A DNA stretch of 64,000 nt from Acidobacteria bacterium RIFCSPLOWO2_12_FULL_66_21 (GCA_001767455.1 MELC01000073.1:1-64000); one strand, 5' to 3'; shown: positions 7,248-15,891, counted from the first letter of the stretch. The notes: generated by a model from the letters alone, not told the origin. Translations and numbers: made by a program.

Positions 7248-7859
7248 CTACGGACGACGAAGGACGTTCTCGAGCGCGGGTCGAATCGCATCGGCCATTC
7301 GCCGGTAACCGGCGGCCGAGGGGTGCAAGCCGTCCGGCGATTCGATCAGTCGATCGCCGTCGTCGGCACCCGCCACGGCCGCGCGAGTGTCCACGAACGC
7401 AATCCGCCTGTCCTTGTCGGAGGTCTCCCGGATCCAGCGGTTGACCTCGTGCATGCGGGCGTTCTGGTCGGCCGTGGCGGAATCGTACGGAAGGATCGTG
7501 CCCGCGACGACGCGGATACCGGCCCGCGCGGCGCGGTCGTACATCCACGACAGGTTGCCGGTGACGTCCCGCGCGGGACGTCCCTGGTAGATGTCGTTGA
7601 CGCCTGCCACGATCACGACGGCCGCCGGCCTGGCCTCGACGACGTCGCGGTCGAACCGCGCGCGAATCTGGTCGGTGCGCTCGCCATTGACGCCGCGGTT
7701 CAGCACCTCCCAGTCGGGATGCGCCTTCATCAGCCAGTAGGCATACTGGCTGGTCTCGTCCCCCGCACCCGCGGGCGGCGACTCGACAGGCGATTTCCAC
7801 CCCGGCGTCCCGGCCGTCGTCGAATCGCCCATCGCGACAATGCGTGTCGTGGAAGGCAT
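7248..7859 (-). CDS. SGNH/GDSL-type esterase
   Basis: The 203-residue protein shows all four SGNH blocks: GDST (residues 11-14, nucleophile Ser13), the Gly of NRGVNGE (block II), GVND (86-89, block III) and DGLHPS (Asp176, His179, block V). It probably hydrolyses an ester, thioester or acyl group, such as a lysophospholipid or acetylated sugar. No signal peptide is apparent, unlike its neighbours. The closest relatives by motif style are the TesA/rhamnogalacturonan acetylesterase-like single-domain hydrolases. It is separated from the M19 peptidase gene upstream by 75 bases that contain a run of AGAA words. The substrate is not predictable. Confidence 0.85.
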   Translation of the reverse strand: MPSTTRIVAMGDSTTAGTPGWKSPVESPPAGAGDETSQYAYWLMKAHPDWEVLNRGVNGERTDQIRARFDRDVVEARPAAVVIVAGVNDIYQGRPARDVTGNLSWMYDRAARAGIRVVAGTILPYDSATADQNARMHEVNRWIRETSDKDRRIAFVDTRAAVAGADDGDRLIESPDGLHPSAAGYRRMADAIRPALENVLRRP

Positions 7860-7934
7860 GAAACTCAGAACGCAGAATGTAGAACCTAGAAAACAAAGCC
7901 GAAACGAAGATGCCGGGATCGAGCATTCTACGTT

Positions 7935-9185
7935 CTACTTTTCCGCGAAGAGGAGCGTAGACGGCCCTCGTTCCGCCTGCAGCCGCTTCGACACCTTCTC
8001 GGCCTCGCGCATGACGCGCAGGATGTTGAGGCCGAGGATCTTCTTCACGTCCTCGTCCTTGTACCCGCGGCGGAGCAGCTCGGCCGTCAGCGCCGGATAG
8101 GTGGACACGTCCTCGAGCCCCTGCACGACGGTCTCGATGCCGTCGAAGTCTCCACCGAGGCCGACGTGGTCGATCCCGGCGACCCGGCGGAGGTGATCGA
8201 TGTGACCCGCCGCGTCCGCGATGGTCGCGCGGGGTGCCGGGTTCGCCCTGGTCCATGCCTCGACACCGCTCTTCACCGCCGCGTCGTCGTTCGGGTGCCG
8301 CTTCTTCAGCCGATCCTGCTCGGCCGTCTGCAGCTTGTTCCACGCGACGACCTTCGGCGAGAGGAACCCGGGGACGAAGGTGACCATCACGATGCCCCCG
8401 TTCTTCGGAAGCGACCGGAGGATGTTGTCGGGCACGTTGCGCGGCACGTCGTTCACCGCGCGCGCCGACGAGTGCGAGAAGATCACCGGCGCCTGGCTGA
8501 CACGGATCGCGTCCTCCATCGTGTCGGGCGAGACGTGGGAGAGATCGACCAGCATGCCGAGCCAGTTCATCTCGCGGACGACTTCCTCGCCAAACGGCGA
8601 AAGGCCTCCGAGCTGTGGTTCGTCGGTCGCCGAATCCGCCCACGGCACGTTCTTCGAGTGCGTGAGCGTCATGTAGCGGGCGCCGAGCCGGTGGAACATG
8701 CGGAGCGCGGCGAGCGACTTGTCGATCGAGTGGCCGCCCTCCATGCCGATGAAGGAGGCGATCCGGCCGTTCTTGAAAATCCGTTCGGCATCATCGGCGG
8801 TCAGCGCCAGCTCGAACGTATCCGGGTACCGGCGCACCATCTGGTGGACGGTGTCGATTTCCTCCATGGTCGCGGTGACGGCGGTCTGTCCCGCCAGATC
8901 CGCGGGGACGTAGACGGACCAAAACTGCCCGCCGACGCCCCCCGCGCGCAGGCGCGCGATATCCGTCATGATTGACGGCTGCGGCTTCGAGATGTCCAGC
9001 TTCTCGAGATCGCGCTGCGCCTTCTCGCGCAGCGCCCATGGATAGTCGTTGTGCCCGTCGATGAGCGGCACCTGCTTGTGCAGCGCGCGCGCGCGTTGGA
9101 GCAACGCGCTGTCGGCGGACTGCTGTGAGTGGAGTGTCGTCATAGGCAGAAGAACCAGTACGGCCAGCGTCAGTTTCTTGAGCAT
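7935..9185 (-). CDS. Membrane-type dipeptidase (peptidase M19)
   Basis: A 416-residue exported zinc dipeptidase of the renal dipeptidase/M19 family, cleaving dipeptides including those with a C-terminal D-amino acid. The start MLKKLTLAVLVLLPMTTLHS is a signal peptide. The metal ligands appear in PLIDGHNDYPW (His-x-Asp), the bridging Glu in IGMEGGHSID, and the His of LVDLSHVS and IFSHSSAR. GGDFDGIE near the end is also family-typical. ATG 9185 is preferred, with GAGGG eight bases upstream; ATG 9206 would add seven residues before the signal peptide. It follows the amidase gene with a 20-base gap, so the two are likely co-transcribed for periplasmic breakdown of peptides and amides. Confidence 0.92.
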   Translation of the reverse strand: MLKKLTLAVLVLLPMTTLHSQQSADSALLQRARALHKQVPLIDGHNDYPWALREKAQRDLEKLDISKPQPSIMTDIARLRAGGVGGQFWSVYVPADLAGQTAVTATMEEIDTVHQMVRRYPDTFELALTADDAERIFKNGRIASFIGMEGGHSIDKSLAALRMFHRLGARYMTLTHSKNVPWADSATDEPQLGGLSPFGEEVVREMNWLGMLVDLSHVSPDTMEDAIRVSQAPVIFSHSSARAVNDVPRNVPDNILRSLPKNGGIVMVTFVPGFLSPKVVAWNKLQTAEQDRLKKRHPNDDAAVKSGVEAWTRANPAPRATIADAAGHIDHLRRVAGIDHVGLGGDFDGIETVVQGLEDVSTYPALTAELLRRGYKDEDVKKILGLNILRVMREAEKVSKRLQAERGPSTLLFAEK

Positions 9186-9205
9186 GGAACCCTCATAGTA
9201 ATCCA

Positions 9206-11137
9206 CTACTTCGGCAACACCTGCACCCTCGCCTCACCGCGGGGACTGGCCCGTGTGTAGAGCGCGAGGTAGAACCGCCCTTCGCGGAGCGTGGCGTGCT
9301 CGGCCGGCGGGAGCATGACCGTCCCGGCGCCGAGCAGCTCTCCGCGCGCGAGCACCTGATAGAGGGCCGGGCCGCGCTCGCCGGCGCCGCCGCGCTGGAG
9401 CCACGCGGCGCGGACCTCATCGGCTGCCAGCCCCGCAACCGCCGCACGGTACTGCAAAGCCCCCGTCAGGGGATCGAAGATGAACCTGACCACGAAGGAC
9501 GCAGGGCGGGCGGAGGCCTGTCCGGGGATGGCGGCCGTGGACTCGAACTCGATCGGCGACGGCGGCTTTCGGCCGCTGAGCGCGGGCGTGCTGAACGGCG
9601 GCCGTCTCACGTGCGCGGCCCGTTCGAAGGAGTACGCCAGGGCCAGCAGCCGGGCCTCCGCGAACGCCCGGCCGAGAAGCTCGACGCCGGCCGGCAGCAG
9701 GTCGCGTGTGAAGCCCGCGGGCACGGTCAGCGCCGGCAGCCCCGCCGTCGCGCTGAGCTGGCACGTGCTGCCCGCCTGCGACTCGCCTATCCGCGCCGCC
9801 TTGCGCCGCACCGTCGGATACGCGAGCGCGTCGAGACGCCGTTCGTCCATCGCCGCCGTCACCGCCTGCCGCACGGTCTCCCGTTTGATGAGCGCCCGCC
9901 TGTAGGAGTCCGTGTCGCGGCTCGCGACGGCGTTGCGCCGCCGCATCGACGCCTCGATCGCCGAATGATAGAGGCCCAGATCGAGGATCTCGGCGAGCGA
10001 GTGAAACGGCGCGTCGGGGATCTTCGCGAGATAGTCGGCGAGGTCGAACTTGAACTCCGCATCGATGACGCTGCTTCCAGACAGCAGCTCGTCGAGTCCA
10101 GGGACGCTGACGTCAACGACTTCCGCCCCTTGCTTCTTCATCTCATCGAGCGCCCGCCGGACGATGGCGCCCATCTCGTTGTCTTCCGGCGCCGTGCCGA
10201 ACAGCGACGTCAGCACGCCGATGCGGGCGCCTTTCAGCGCGTCGGCGTTCAGCAAATCGCGGTAGCTCCGGGGACGACGGCCCTCGCCGCGTTTCGTGAC
10301 CTCGTCGGCGGGATCGACGCCGGCCGTCGCGTCGAGCAGGATGGCCACGTCGGTGACCGTGCGCGCGAGCGGCCCCGCGATGTCCTGCGAATGCGACAGC
10401 GGCACGACGCCGTTCCGGCTCGACAGGCCGAGCGTGCTGCGCAGCCCGACGAGCGCGTTGTGGGACGAGGGAATGCGGATGGACCCGCACGTGTCGCTGC
10501 CCATGCCCGCCGCGGCGAGATTGGCGGCCACCGCCGCACCGGTGCCGCCGCTGGATCCCCCCGGATTACGCGTCAGGTCGTACGGGTTGCGTGTCTGCCC
10601 GCCCATGGAGCTGATGGTCGTGATTCCAGAGGCGAGCTCGTGCAGGTTGGTCTTGCCGAGGATCACCGCGCCCGCCTCGCGCAGTTTCCTGACCTGCGTC
10701 GCGTCGTCGGCGGGATAGATGCCGGCGAAGGCGAGCGTGCCGGCGGTGGTGGGCAGCCCGCGGACGTCGAAGTTGTCCTTCACGACGACGGGGATCCCGT
10801 GCAGCGGGCCACGCGGCCCGCGCGATGCGCGCTCGCGGTCGAGTGCGGCGGCGTCTTCCGGCGCGTGCGGGTTCAGCGTGATGAACGCGTTGATTCGTGG
10901 ACCGCCGCGATCGTAGGCATCTATACGCGCGAGATAGACGTCCACGAGGTCGCGCGATGTGATCGCGCCGCTGGTCATCGCGTCCTGCAGCTCGGGAATC
11001 GTCTTCTCCATCACGTCGAAGCGATCGCCGGCCCACGGAGCGGACCGCGGGGGCCGATCCTGTCCGGCGGCAGCGACGATGACGGGCGCGGCAAGGGCGA
11101 CGAGGGCGGCGCGCGCGAGGCGTAAGGGTGCGTTCAT
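9206..11137 (-). CDS. Exported amidase, amidase-signature family
   Basis: A 643-residue enzyme with signal peptide (MNAPLRLARAALVALAAPVIVAAAG) and a full amidase-signature domain. The Ser-cisSer-Lys triad is visible: Lys120 in PVVVKDNFDVRGLPTTAG, Ser195 in NPGGSSGGTGAA and Ser219 in GSDTCGSIRIPSS. It would hydrolyse carboxylic amides; the substrate is unknown and could be a peptide amide or N-acyl compound. The last 130 residues (after about 500) form an extra C-terminal beta-rich domain (FVVRFIFDPLTGALQYRAAV..) not needed for catalysis, making it longer than the usual 450-500. It is the first gene of the leftward hydrolase run. Confidence 0.9.
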   Translation of the reverse strand: MNAPLRLARAALVALAAPVIVAAAGQDRPPRSAPWAGDRFDVMEKTIPELQDAMTSGAITSRDLVDVYLARIDAYDRGGPRINAFITLNPHAPEDAAALDRERASRGPRGPLHGIPVVVKDNFDVRGLPTTAGTLAFAGIYPADDATQVRKLREAGAVILGKTNLHELASGITTISSMGGQTRNPYDLTRNPGGSSGGTGAAVAANLAAAGMGSDTCGSIRIPSSHNALVGLRSTLGLSSRNGVVPLSHSQDIAGPLARTVTDVAILLDATAGVDPADEVTKRGEGRRPRSYRDLLNADALKGARIGVLTSLFGTAPEDNEMGAIVRRALDEMKKQGAEVVDVSVPGLDELLSGSSVIDAEFKFDLADYLAKIPDAPFHSLAEILDLGLYHSAIEASMRRRNAVASRDTDSYRRALIKRETVRQAVTAAMDERRLDALAYPTVRRKAARIGESQAGSTCQLSATAGLPALTVPAGFTRDLLPAGVELLGRAFAEARLLALAYSFERAAHVRRPPFSTPALSGRKPPSPIEFESTAAIPGQASARPASFVVRFIFDPLTGALQYRAAVAGLAADEVRAAWLQRGGAGERGPALYQVLARGELLGAGTVMLPPAEHATLREGRFYLALYTRASPRGEARVQVLPK

Positions 11138-11162
11138 GACCTCTCCTGTGGCGGGAGGCCCA

Positions 11163-11582
11163 TCATACGGCGAGATCGCGCGGGAAGAGCTTCGGGGCGC
11201 CGGGAATCCTGACGGCGCCGAAATGACGCAGATCGAGCGTGGCGATGGCGGTGGCCCGCCGGCGGATGGCGATCGCCATCACGACGGCGTCGACCAGGCC
11301 CATGCGGAGCGCACGGTACTGGCGCGTGAGCCGTGCGGCCATCTCGAGGTCGCCGTCGTTGCCCCATTCAACGCTGTACGATCCGTCGGCGAGGTCGGCG
11401 AGAAAGGCCCCTTGCGCGGACACGCTGACGTGGGCGCCGAGCAGGTAGTCGACTTCGGGGAGGATCGCCCAGGGCAGCAGCCAGTCATCGGGCGCTGCCG
11501 TGAATGCGGCGCGAAGCGCGGCGTGGTGGCGGTCGTTTCGATCGACGAGGGCGATGACGGCGCCGGTGTCGGCGACGATCAC
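11163..11582 (-). CDS. vapC: VapC-type PIN-domain toxin
   Basis: A 139-residue PIN endoribonuclease. The four acidic metal ligands are in place: Asp5 in MIVADTGAVIAL, Glu43 in ILPEVDYLL, Asp98 in MGLVDAVVMAIA and Asp116 in ATLDLRHF. VapC toxins typically cut tRNA anticodon or rRNA loops. The start is GTG 11582, which shares the bases GTGA with the stop of the upstream antitoxin, so the pair is translationally coupled. It lies leftward behind a ribbon-helix-helix antitoxin and 25 bases before the amidase gene. Unlike the pair at 203-731, it is not flanked by attC-like sites. Confidence 0.88.
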   Translation of the reverse strand: MIVADTGAVIALVDRNDRHHAALRAAFTAAPDDWLLPWAILPEVDYLLGAHVSVSAQGAFLADLADGSYSVEWGNDGDLEMAARLTRQYRALRMGLVDAVVMAIAIRRRATAIATLDLRHFGAVRIPGAPKLFPRDLAV

Positions 11583-11815
11583 TGTCGGTCACCGAAGCCG
11601 CCGAGCAGATCTTCGGCGCGTTCGCTGATGTCTCCGCGCCGGCTGCGACCGGCGCCAAGGCTGCGGGGCTGTCGGCTCGGCCGCTCCCGCGCGGCGTACT
11701 CGGCGACGGCTTCGCGCACGAGCGAGGCGGTGCTGCGGCCGGCGGCGCGGGCGAGCGCCTTGAGCCGGCGGTAGTCGGCGGCGTCGAGGTAGACCGTGGT
11801 CTTCTGGGGGCTCAT
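11579..11815 (-). CDS. vapB: Ribbon-helix-helix antitoxin of the VapC pair
   Basis: The 78-residue protein begins MSPQKTTVYLDAADYRRLKALARAAGRSTASLVREAVAEY, a CopG/RHH fold in which KTTVYL is the DNA-contacting strand and the two helices follow. The C-terminal half is basic and Arg-rich (RERPSRQPRSLGAGRSRRGDISERAEDLLGG) and would hold the toxin. ATG 11815 is chosen because the RHH strand begins there; the longer open frame upstream to 12013 covers the divergent promoter region. Its stop overlaps the VapC start by four bases. The role is to neutralise VapC and repress the operon at a site likely within CATATATGG just upstream. Confidence 0.82.
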   Translation of the reverse strand: MSPQKTTVYLDAADYRRLKALARAAGRSTASLVREAVAEYAARERPSRQPRSLGAGRSRRGDISERAEDLLGGFGDRQ

Positions 11816-11881
11816 GCCATATATGGTAACACCCCTGGATGCCCTTCCGCGGTGCAGGATGGGGGCGGGCCGATATCGGAC

Positions 11882-11910
11882 TTGACCGGTCGGACATCGC
11901 CGGATAGGCT
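11882..11910 (+). promoter_or_regulatory. Candidate sigma-70 promoter for the FTR1-type permease
   Basis: TTGACC (11882-11887) and TAGGCT (11905-11910) are spaced by exactly 17 bases. Transcription would start near 11917, giving a leader of about 35 bases before the ATG at 11952. The -35 is embedded in the 8-bp palindrome GACCGGTC (11884-11891), a possible operator. GAAGGG at 11934 may serve as the ribosome site. Confidence 0.45.
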
Positions 11911-11951
11911 TGAAAACGCGATTGGTCTCACTTTGAAGGGATGTCGGGTTC

Positions 11952-12716
11952 ATGCTCCAGGCGTTTGTCATCACCCTCCGGGAAGGGCTCGAGGCGTTCC
12001 TCATCGTCGCCATCAGCCTGGCCTATCTGAAGAAGACCGGGCGGCGCGCGCTGCTGGCGGCCGTCCACTGGGGAATCGCCGCGTCGGTCGTGTTGAGCGC
12101 GGCCGCCGGGATCCTGCTGGCGCAGGCCAACAACCAGGCCCTGTGGGAGGCGGTGCTGGCCGTGACCGCGGCCGTGCTCGTCGCCTCGCTGACGGTGCAC
12201 ATGTGGCGCGCGGGCAGGCGAATGAAGCGTGAAATCGAAGGGCGCCTCGAGGCTTCCTCGATCAAGGCGGGACGCGCCGCGTTCCTCGGTGTGTTTGCCT
12301 TCACGCTCCTGATGATCACGCGCGAAGGCATGGAGACGGCCCTGCTGATGAACTCGCTCCTCTTCCAGGTGCGGTCGATGCAGATCGTGAGCGGCGCCGC
12401 CGCCGGCACGCTCGCCGCCGCGTTCGTCGCGTGGCTCTGGTCCCGCTACGGGTACCGCGTCGACCTGTCGCGCTTCTTCCAGGTCACCGCCGTGTTTCTG
12501 CTGGTCTTCGTCGTCCAGCTTCTGATCTACGGCTTTCACGAACTGACCGAGGCCAACATCCTTCCGAACAGCCGGCCTCTGCACGACGCCACCGAGCCGT
12601 TCGGCCCGGACGGCGTCTACGGCCAGTACCTCACGTATCTGCTGATCGCGCTGCCGGTCGGCTGGCTCGCGATCTCGAGTCTCTTCCGCCGCACTCACCT
12701 GTCCAAGGCGGCATGA
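11952..12716 (+). CDS. FTR1-family high-affinity iron permease
   Basis: A 254-residue integral membrane protein with about seven spans. The two REGxE iron-binding motifs that define the FTR1/OfeT family are present: REGLEAF near residue 10 in the first helix and REGMETALL near residue 117 in the fourth. In yeast Ftr1p and bacterial EfeU these Glu residues ferry Fe3+ across the membrane. No EfeO or EfeB partner gene is adjacent, so it may act alone or with distant partners. A good 17-spaced promoter lies upstream and it is divergent from vapBC. A hairpin of tandem words follows the gene. Confidence 0.88.
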   Translation: MLQAFVITLREGLEAFLIVAISLAYLKKTGRRALLAAVHWGIAASVVLSAAAGILLAQANNQALWEAVLAVTAAVLVASLTVHMWRAGRRMKREIEGRLEASSIKAGRAAFLGVFAFTLLMITREGMETALLMNSLLFQVRSMQIVSGAAAGTLAAAFVAWLWSRYGYRVDLSRFFQVTAVFLLVFVVQLLIYGFHELTEANILPNSRPLHDATEPFGPDGVYGQYLTYLLIALPVGWLAISSLFRRTHLSKAA

Positions 12717-12721
12717 ACAGA

Positions 12722-12784
12722 AAGTTTCCAGTTTCCAGTTTCCAGTTCGCAGCGCTGGAAGCTGGAAACCGGGAACTGGAAGCT
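12722..12784. repeat. Inverted tandem-word repeat, CCAGTTT words
   Basis: The 5' arm has three copies of the 7-base word TTTCCAG (12724-12745). The 3' arm (12755-12784) has CTGGAAGCTGGAAACC and GGGAACTGGAAGC, the reverse complement with changes. Paper folding gives a stem of about 25 pairs with a GC-rich loop around CGCAGCG. It lies in the 78-bp gap between the FTR1 gene and osmC. The same words recur at 53127-53232. Confidence 0.7.
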
Positions 12785-12794
12785 TGCGAGTAGA

Positions 12795-13235
12795 ATGTCC
12801 GCAATGGCGGACTCATCCACACCCGCGAAGCCTCCCACCGACGTCGAGCTGATCTGGGAGCACGACCTCGTGTTCTCCGGCAAGTCGGGCGACGTCCGCA
12901 TGACCCTTGACAGCGCGTCGGCCGCGGGACCCTCGCCGATGCAGGCGCTGGCCTTCGGCCTCGCGGCCTGCATGGCGATGGACGTCGTCCACATCCTCAG
13001 GAAGGGCCGCCACGACCTGCGCGGATTGCGCGCGGATCTGAAGGGCACCCGTGCGGACGGGGAACCTCGGCGATTCACTGCCGTGACCCTGCACTACACG
13101 ATCACCGGACAGATCCCGCCCGAGCAGGTGGAACGTGCCATCGCGCTCTCGCGCGAGAAGTACTGCTCCGTGTGGCACTCGCTGCGGCAGGACATCGCGT
13201 TCACGGTCACGTCGTCCATCAGCAACGGTGTCTGA
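12795..13235 (+). CDS. OsmC-family protein
   Basis: A 146-residue OsmC/Ohr-fold protein. The two redox Cys of the family are visible in LAFGLAACMAMDVVHILRKGR (about residue 57) and SREKYCSVWHSL (about 122), with Arg and Glu residues around them. OsmC proteins reduce organic hydroperoxides with a Cys-based mechanism; the YhfA-like branch to which this spacing is closer is less well characterised. Either ATG 12795 or ATG 12804 could start it; both precede the conserved region. Its stop overlaps the GTG start of the acyltransferase gene, suggesting coupling, though no functional link is obvious. Confidence 0.85.
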   Translation: MSAMADSSTPAKPPTDVELIWEHDLVFSGKSGDVRMTLDSASAAGPSPMQALAFGLAACMAMDVVHILRKGRHDLRGLRADLKGTRADGEPRRFTAVTLHYTITGQIPPEQVERAIALSREKYCSVWHSLRQDIAFTVTSSISNGV

Positions 13236-14349
13236 GGTGAGCGCTCCTGGTCCGGCCGAGGGGACGCGCCGCGCGCGCCGCGGCTACCTCGATTGGATGC
13301 GCGGCCTTGCCGTGCTCATCATGATCGAGGCGCACGTTGTCGACAGCTGGACGCGTGCCGCGGACCGCGACTCCTGGAAGTACGGCTGGTCGACCATCCT
13401 CGGCGGCTTTGGCGCGCCGCTGTTCCTGTTTCTGGCCGGATTGTCGGTGGTGCTGTCCGCCAGCGCGAAATTCAGGAAGAGCGGCGACCGCGATGCGGCG
13501 TGGGCCGCGGTGATGCGGCGCGGCTTCCAGATCTTCGTGCTGGCGTTTGTCTTCAGGGTCCAGGCCTGGGTCCTGGGGATGGCGCCGCCATGGACGCTCT
13601 TGCGCGTCGACATCCTGAACATCATGGGGCCGGCGATCATGGTGACGGCGGCGATGTGGGGGATGGCCCGGACCACGCGTGGCAGGTACTTCACGTTCGC
13701 CCTCGCGGCGCTCGCGATGACGTTCTTCACGCCGATCGTGCGCGCCACGGCGCTGCTCGCCGCGCTGCCCGATCCCATTGAAGCCTATATTCGGCCGATC
13801 AAGGGGCTCACCAACTTCGTGTTCTTCCCCTGGGCGGGGTTCGTGTTCGGCGGCGCCGTGATCGGGCTTGCCATCGACGGCGTGCGGACGGCGGCGTCCG
13901 AGGCGCGGCTGAACACGCGGCTGTTCCTGACGGGGGCCGCACTTGCTGCCGGCGCGTGCGTCGCGTCGTTCCTGCCGTCGCCGTACCCGCGCTCCGATTT
14001 CTGGACGAGCTCTCCTGCCTTCTTTCTGCTTCGCACCGGGCTGATGACCGCGGCGATTGGCGCGGCGTACGCCTGGGAATCCTGGGTCAAGCTCCCGCGA
14101 TGGAGTCCGATGCAGCAGCTCGGGCGCACATCTCTATTCGTGTACTGGATCCACGTGGAGATGGTGTACGGCCTCATCACCTTGCCGATTCACAGGGCCC
14201 TGTCTCTCGGTCAAGCATGGATGGCGTTCGCCGCCTTCTGCGTCCTCATGCTCGTCTGCTCGATCGCGAAGAGCCGCGCGGTCGAGTGGTGGCGCTGGCG
14301 CCGGACGATCGCTCCCGCCGAGGCCGGCGCCGCCAGCCAGTCCGGCTGA
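13228..14349 (+). CDS. Membrane acyltransferase-like protein (HGSNAT/DUF1624-like)
   Basis: About 373 residues with roughly ten membrane spans. The start region RGYLDWMRGLAVLIMIEAHVVDSWTR, followed by GGFGAPLFLFLAGLSVVLSAS, matches the DUF1624/acyltransferase-3 superfamily, which includes heparan-alpha-glucosaminide N-acetyltransferase; the His in the first span is the expected catalytic residue. It probably moves acetyl or acyl groups across the inner membrane onto a glycan or lipid. The start is taken as GTG 13228, eight bases inside osmC; GTG 13237 is the alternative. The protein ends in a basic cytoplasmic tail (WWRWRRT). The substrate is unknown. Confidence 0.72.
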   Translation: MSEVSAPGPAEGTRRARRGYLDWMRGLAVLIMIEAHVVDSWTRAADRDSWKYGWSTILGGFGAPLFLFLAGLSVVLSASAKFRKSGDRDAAWAAVMRRGFQIFVLAFVFRVQAWVLGMAPPWTLLRVDILNIMGPAIMVTAAMWGMARTTRGRYFTFALAALAMTFFTPIVRATALLAALPDPIEAYIRPIKGLTNFVFFPWAGFVFGGAVIGLAIDGVRTAASEARLNTRLFLTGAALAAGACVASFLPSPYPRSDFWTSSPAFFLLRTGLMTAAIGAAYAWESWVKLPRWSPMQQLGRTSLFVYWIHVEMVYGLITLPIHRALSLGQAWMAFAAFCVLMLVCSIAKSRAVEWWRWRRTIAPAEAGAASQSG

Positions 14350-14384
14350 TTTCACGAATGCGCTTCTCACACCGGTGGCGTGTG

Positions 14385-14558
14385 ATGCCCCGCGACGGTC
14401 TCACGCACTCGAGGACCTGCAAGTCGTTGGCAACTACTTTGGCGTCGATCGACGCGGTCGCGCTGCCGACCTCGTGGGTGCTCGTCGGGATGGCGGTCGT
14501 CCTGGTCGCCGGCGTGCTGGTCGATGGTCTTCTGCGCCGCGCGACGGGCTGGCGCTAA
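14385..14558 (+). CDS. Possible small single-span membrane protein
   Basis: The 349-bp gap between the acyltransferase and DGQHR genes holds a frame that encodes ALPTSWVLVGMAVVLVAGVLVDGLLRRATGWR at its C-terminus: a clean transmembrane helix followed by a positively charged end, which fits an N-out anchor. ATG 14385 gives 57 residues; a TTG at about 14430, with GAGGA upstream, would give about 43. Only hydrophobicity and topology support it. The function is unknown and it could be a chance frame. Confidence 0.35.
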   Translation: MPRDGLTHSRTCKSLATTLASIDAVALPTSWVLVGMAVVLVAGVLVDGLLRRATGWR

Positions 14559-14698
14559 CATTAGTCCCTGCAGCGAGTTACGAGCAATCATCAGATCCAC
14601 GTGCAAAGCAGTGGGATTCTGCTGCCGACACAATATAAAATCGGCGCGGTACTCCCGCCTTTTCGCGGGGACCGATTGCCCTAACTCCTGATACGCCT

Positions 14699-15832
14699 AT
14701 GATTAGCGTCGCCGCGATTCGAATGCAGCAGTTCGGCGTCCAGTTCTACCAGGCCTCGCTGACGGCGAACGACATCGACAAGCTCGTCCGGTTCGAGGTC
14801 CTCAGCTACGGCGAGCAGGGTCAGCCGGTCCGCGGCAAGAACAAGGAGCCCGCACCCACAAAGGTGAACTGGGATCTGCTGGAGCGGCGCATCGCGGCGT
14901 CCGAGCGGGCCTATCAGCGGCAAATCATCCGCAAGAAGATCGACGAGCTCGTGCAGTACTACGAGCAGTGCCGTCAGGCGCGCGATCTGCCGTCGATTCC
15001 CGGCGCGGTGATCATCTCGTGCGACGAGCCGCTGCGTTTCGAGCCGGCGTTCGAGGGCGCATCGATCGGCACGTTGAAGGTTCCCGAGCGCGAGGGGATC
15101 CTGCGCGCGATCGACGGACAGCACCGGCTGCTCGCGCTGCACGCCGACATCGATCGCTTCGGGGGAGAGATGTTCACCGTGCCCGCCGTGATCTTCGATC
15201 GGCTGCCGGACGATCACGTCGTGCAGATGTTCGTCACGATCAACGCGAAGCACACCCGGCTGAATCCGTCGCATCTCGTGTCGCTCTCCGGCCGTCAGTT
15301 GTACAGCGACGAAAGCCTGGCCGCCGCCCACGACATCGTCCGGGCGCTGAACGATCGGGAGGATTCGCCGCTGTACGGTGAGATCAAGCTGCTCGGCGTG
15401 GGCAAGGGACGCGTCGCGCAGGCGCCGCTCGCGCAGGAGCTGAAGAAGCTGTTCGCGTCCGATGCGTTCGGCCCCGGGCGCAAAGGCGAGGCGTTCCGCG
15501 AGGAATCGAAGCGCTTTTTCGTGAACTACCTCAAGCAGGCCGCCCAGGTGTTTGGAGCGGCGTGGAACGGCCGCAAGTACAGCATCAAGAGCGCGACGGC
15601 GCTGCGGGCGTTCATCCGGGTCTCGCCCGACGTCGTGCGCCGGCTGGATCAGGAGCACGCGGACCGCACCGACTTTCGCGCCATCGGCCGCGTCATCGCG
15701 CCGTGGGGGCGGCGGATCGGCGATCTCCGGTTCGAGACGGAAGGGGCGTGGAAGCGGAGCGGCACCACCGTCGAGTCGCTCGCGAAAGAACTGCGGCTCG
15801 CGCTGCAGTATCCCGAAGGCGCTGTCGTCTGA
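14699..15832 (+). CDS. DGQHR-domain protein (DndB-like), solitary
   Basis: A 377-residue protein whose core contains REGILRAIDGQHRLLALHAD (about residues 131-150): the DGQHR signature of the DndB/DGQHR family. MFVTINAKHTRLNPSHLVSL follows, also typical. DndB regulates or modulates phosphorothioate DNA modification, and the wider family is related to the tRNA-guanine transglycosylase fold and is common in defence islands. No dnd, dpt, ssp or dpd genes lie within this window, so its role here is open. A TATAAA box lies about 60 bases upstream and CCCGC/GCGGG forms a small leader hairpin. It is followed by a dispersed GC-rich repeat and a terminator hairpin. It could be a defence remnant or a housekeeping relative. 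Confidence 0.8.
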   Translation: MISVAAIRMQQFGVQFYQASLTANDIDKLVRFEVLSYGEQGQPVRGKNKEPAPTKVNWDLLERRIAASERAYQRQIIRKKIDELVQYYEQCRQARDLPSIPGAVIISCDEPLRFEPAFEGASIGTLKVPEREGILRAIDGQHRLLALHADIDRFGGEMFTVPAVIFDRLPDDHVVQMFVTINAKHTRLNPSHLVSLSGRQLYSDESLAAAHDIVRALNDREDSPLYGEIKLLGVGKGRVAQAPLAQELKKLFASDAFGPGRKGEAFREESKRFFVNYLKQAAQVFGAAWNGRKYSIKSATALRAFIRVSPDVVRRLDQEHADRTDFRAIGRVIAPWGRRIGDLRFETEGAWKRSGTTVESLAKELRLALQYPEGAVV

Positions 15833-15891
15833 AGCCCGGGGTTCGAGGCAGAGCCCGAGCCGGGGTCCGGGGCAGAGCCCCGGTTAAGGTT

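Noticed and set aside
11163-11815. VapBC as a second cassette of the integron
   Set aside because: No attC-like site flanks it and the neighbours on both sides are ordinary core-type genes.
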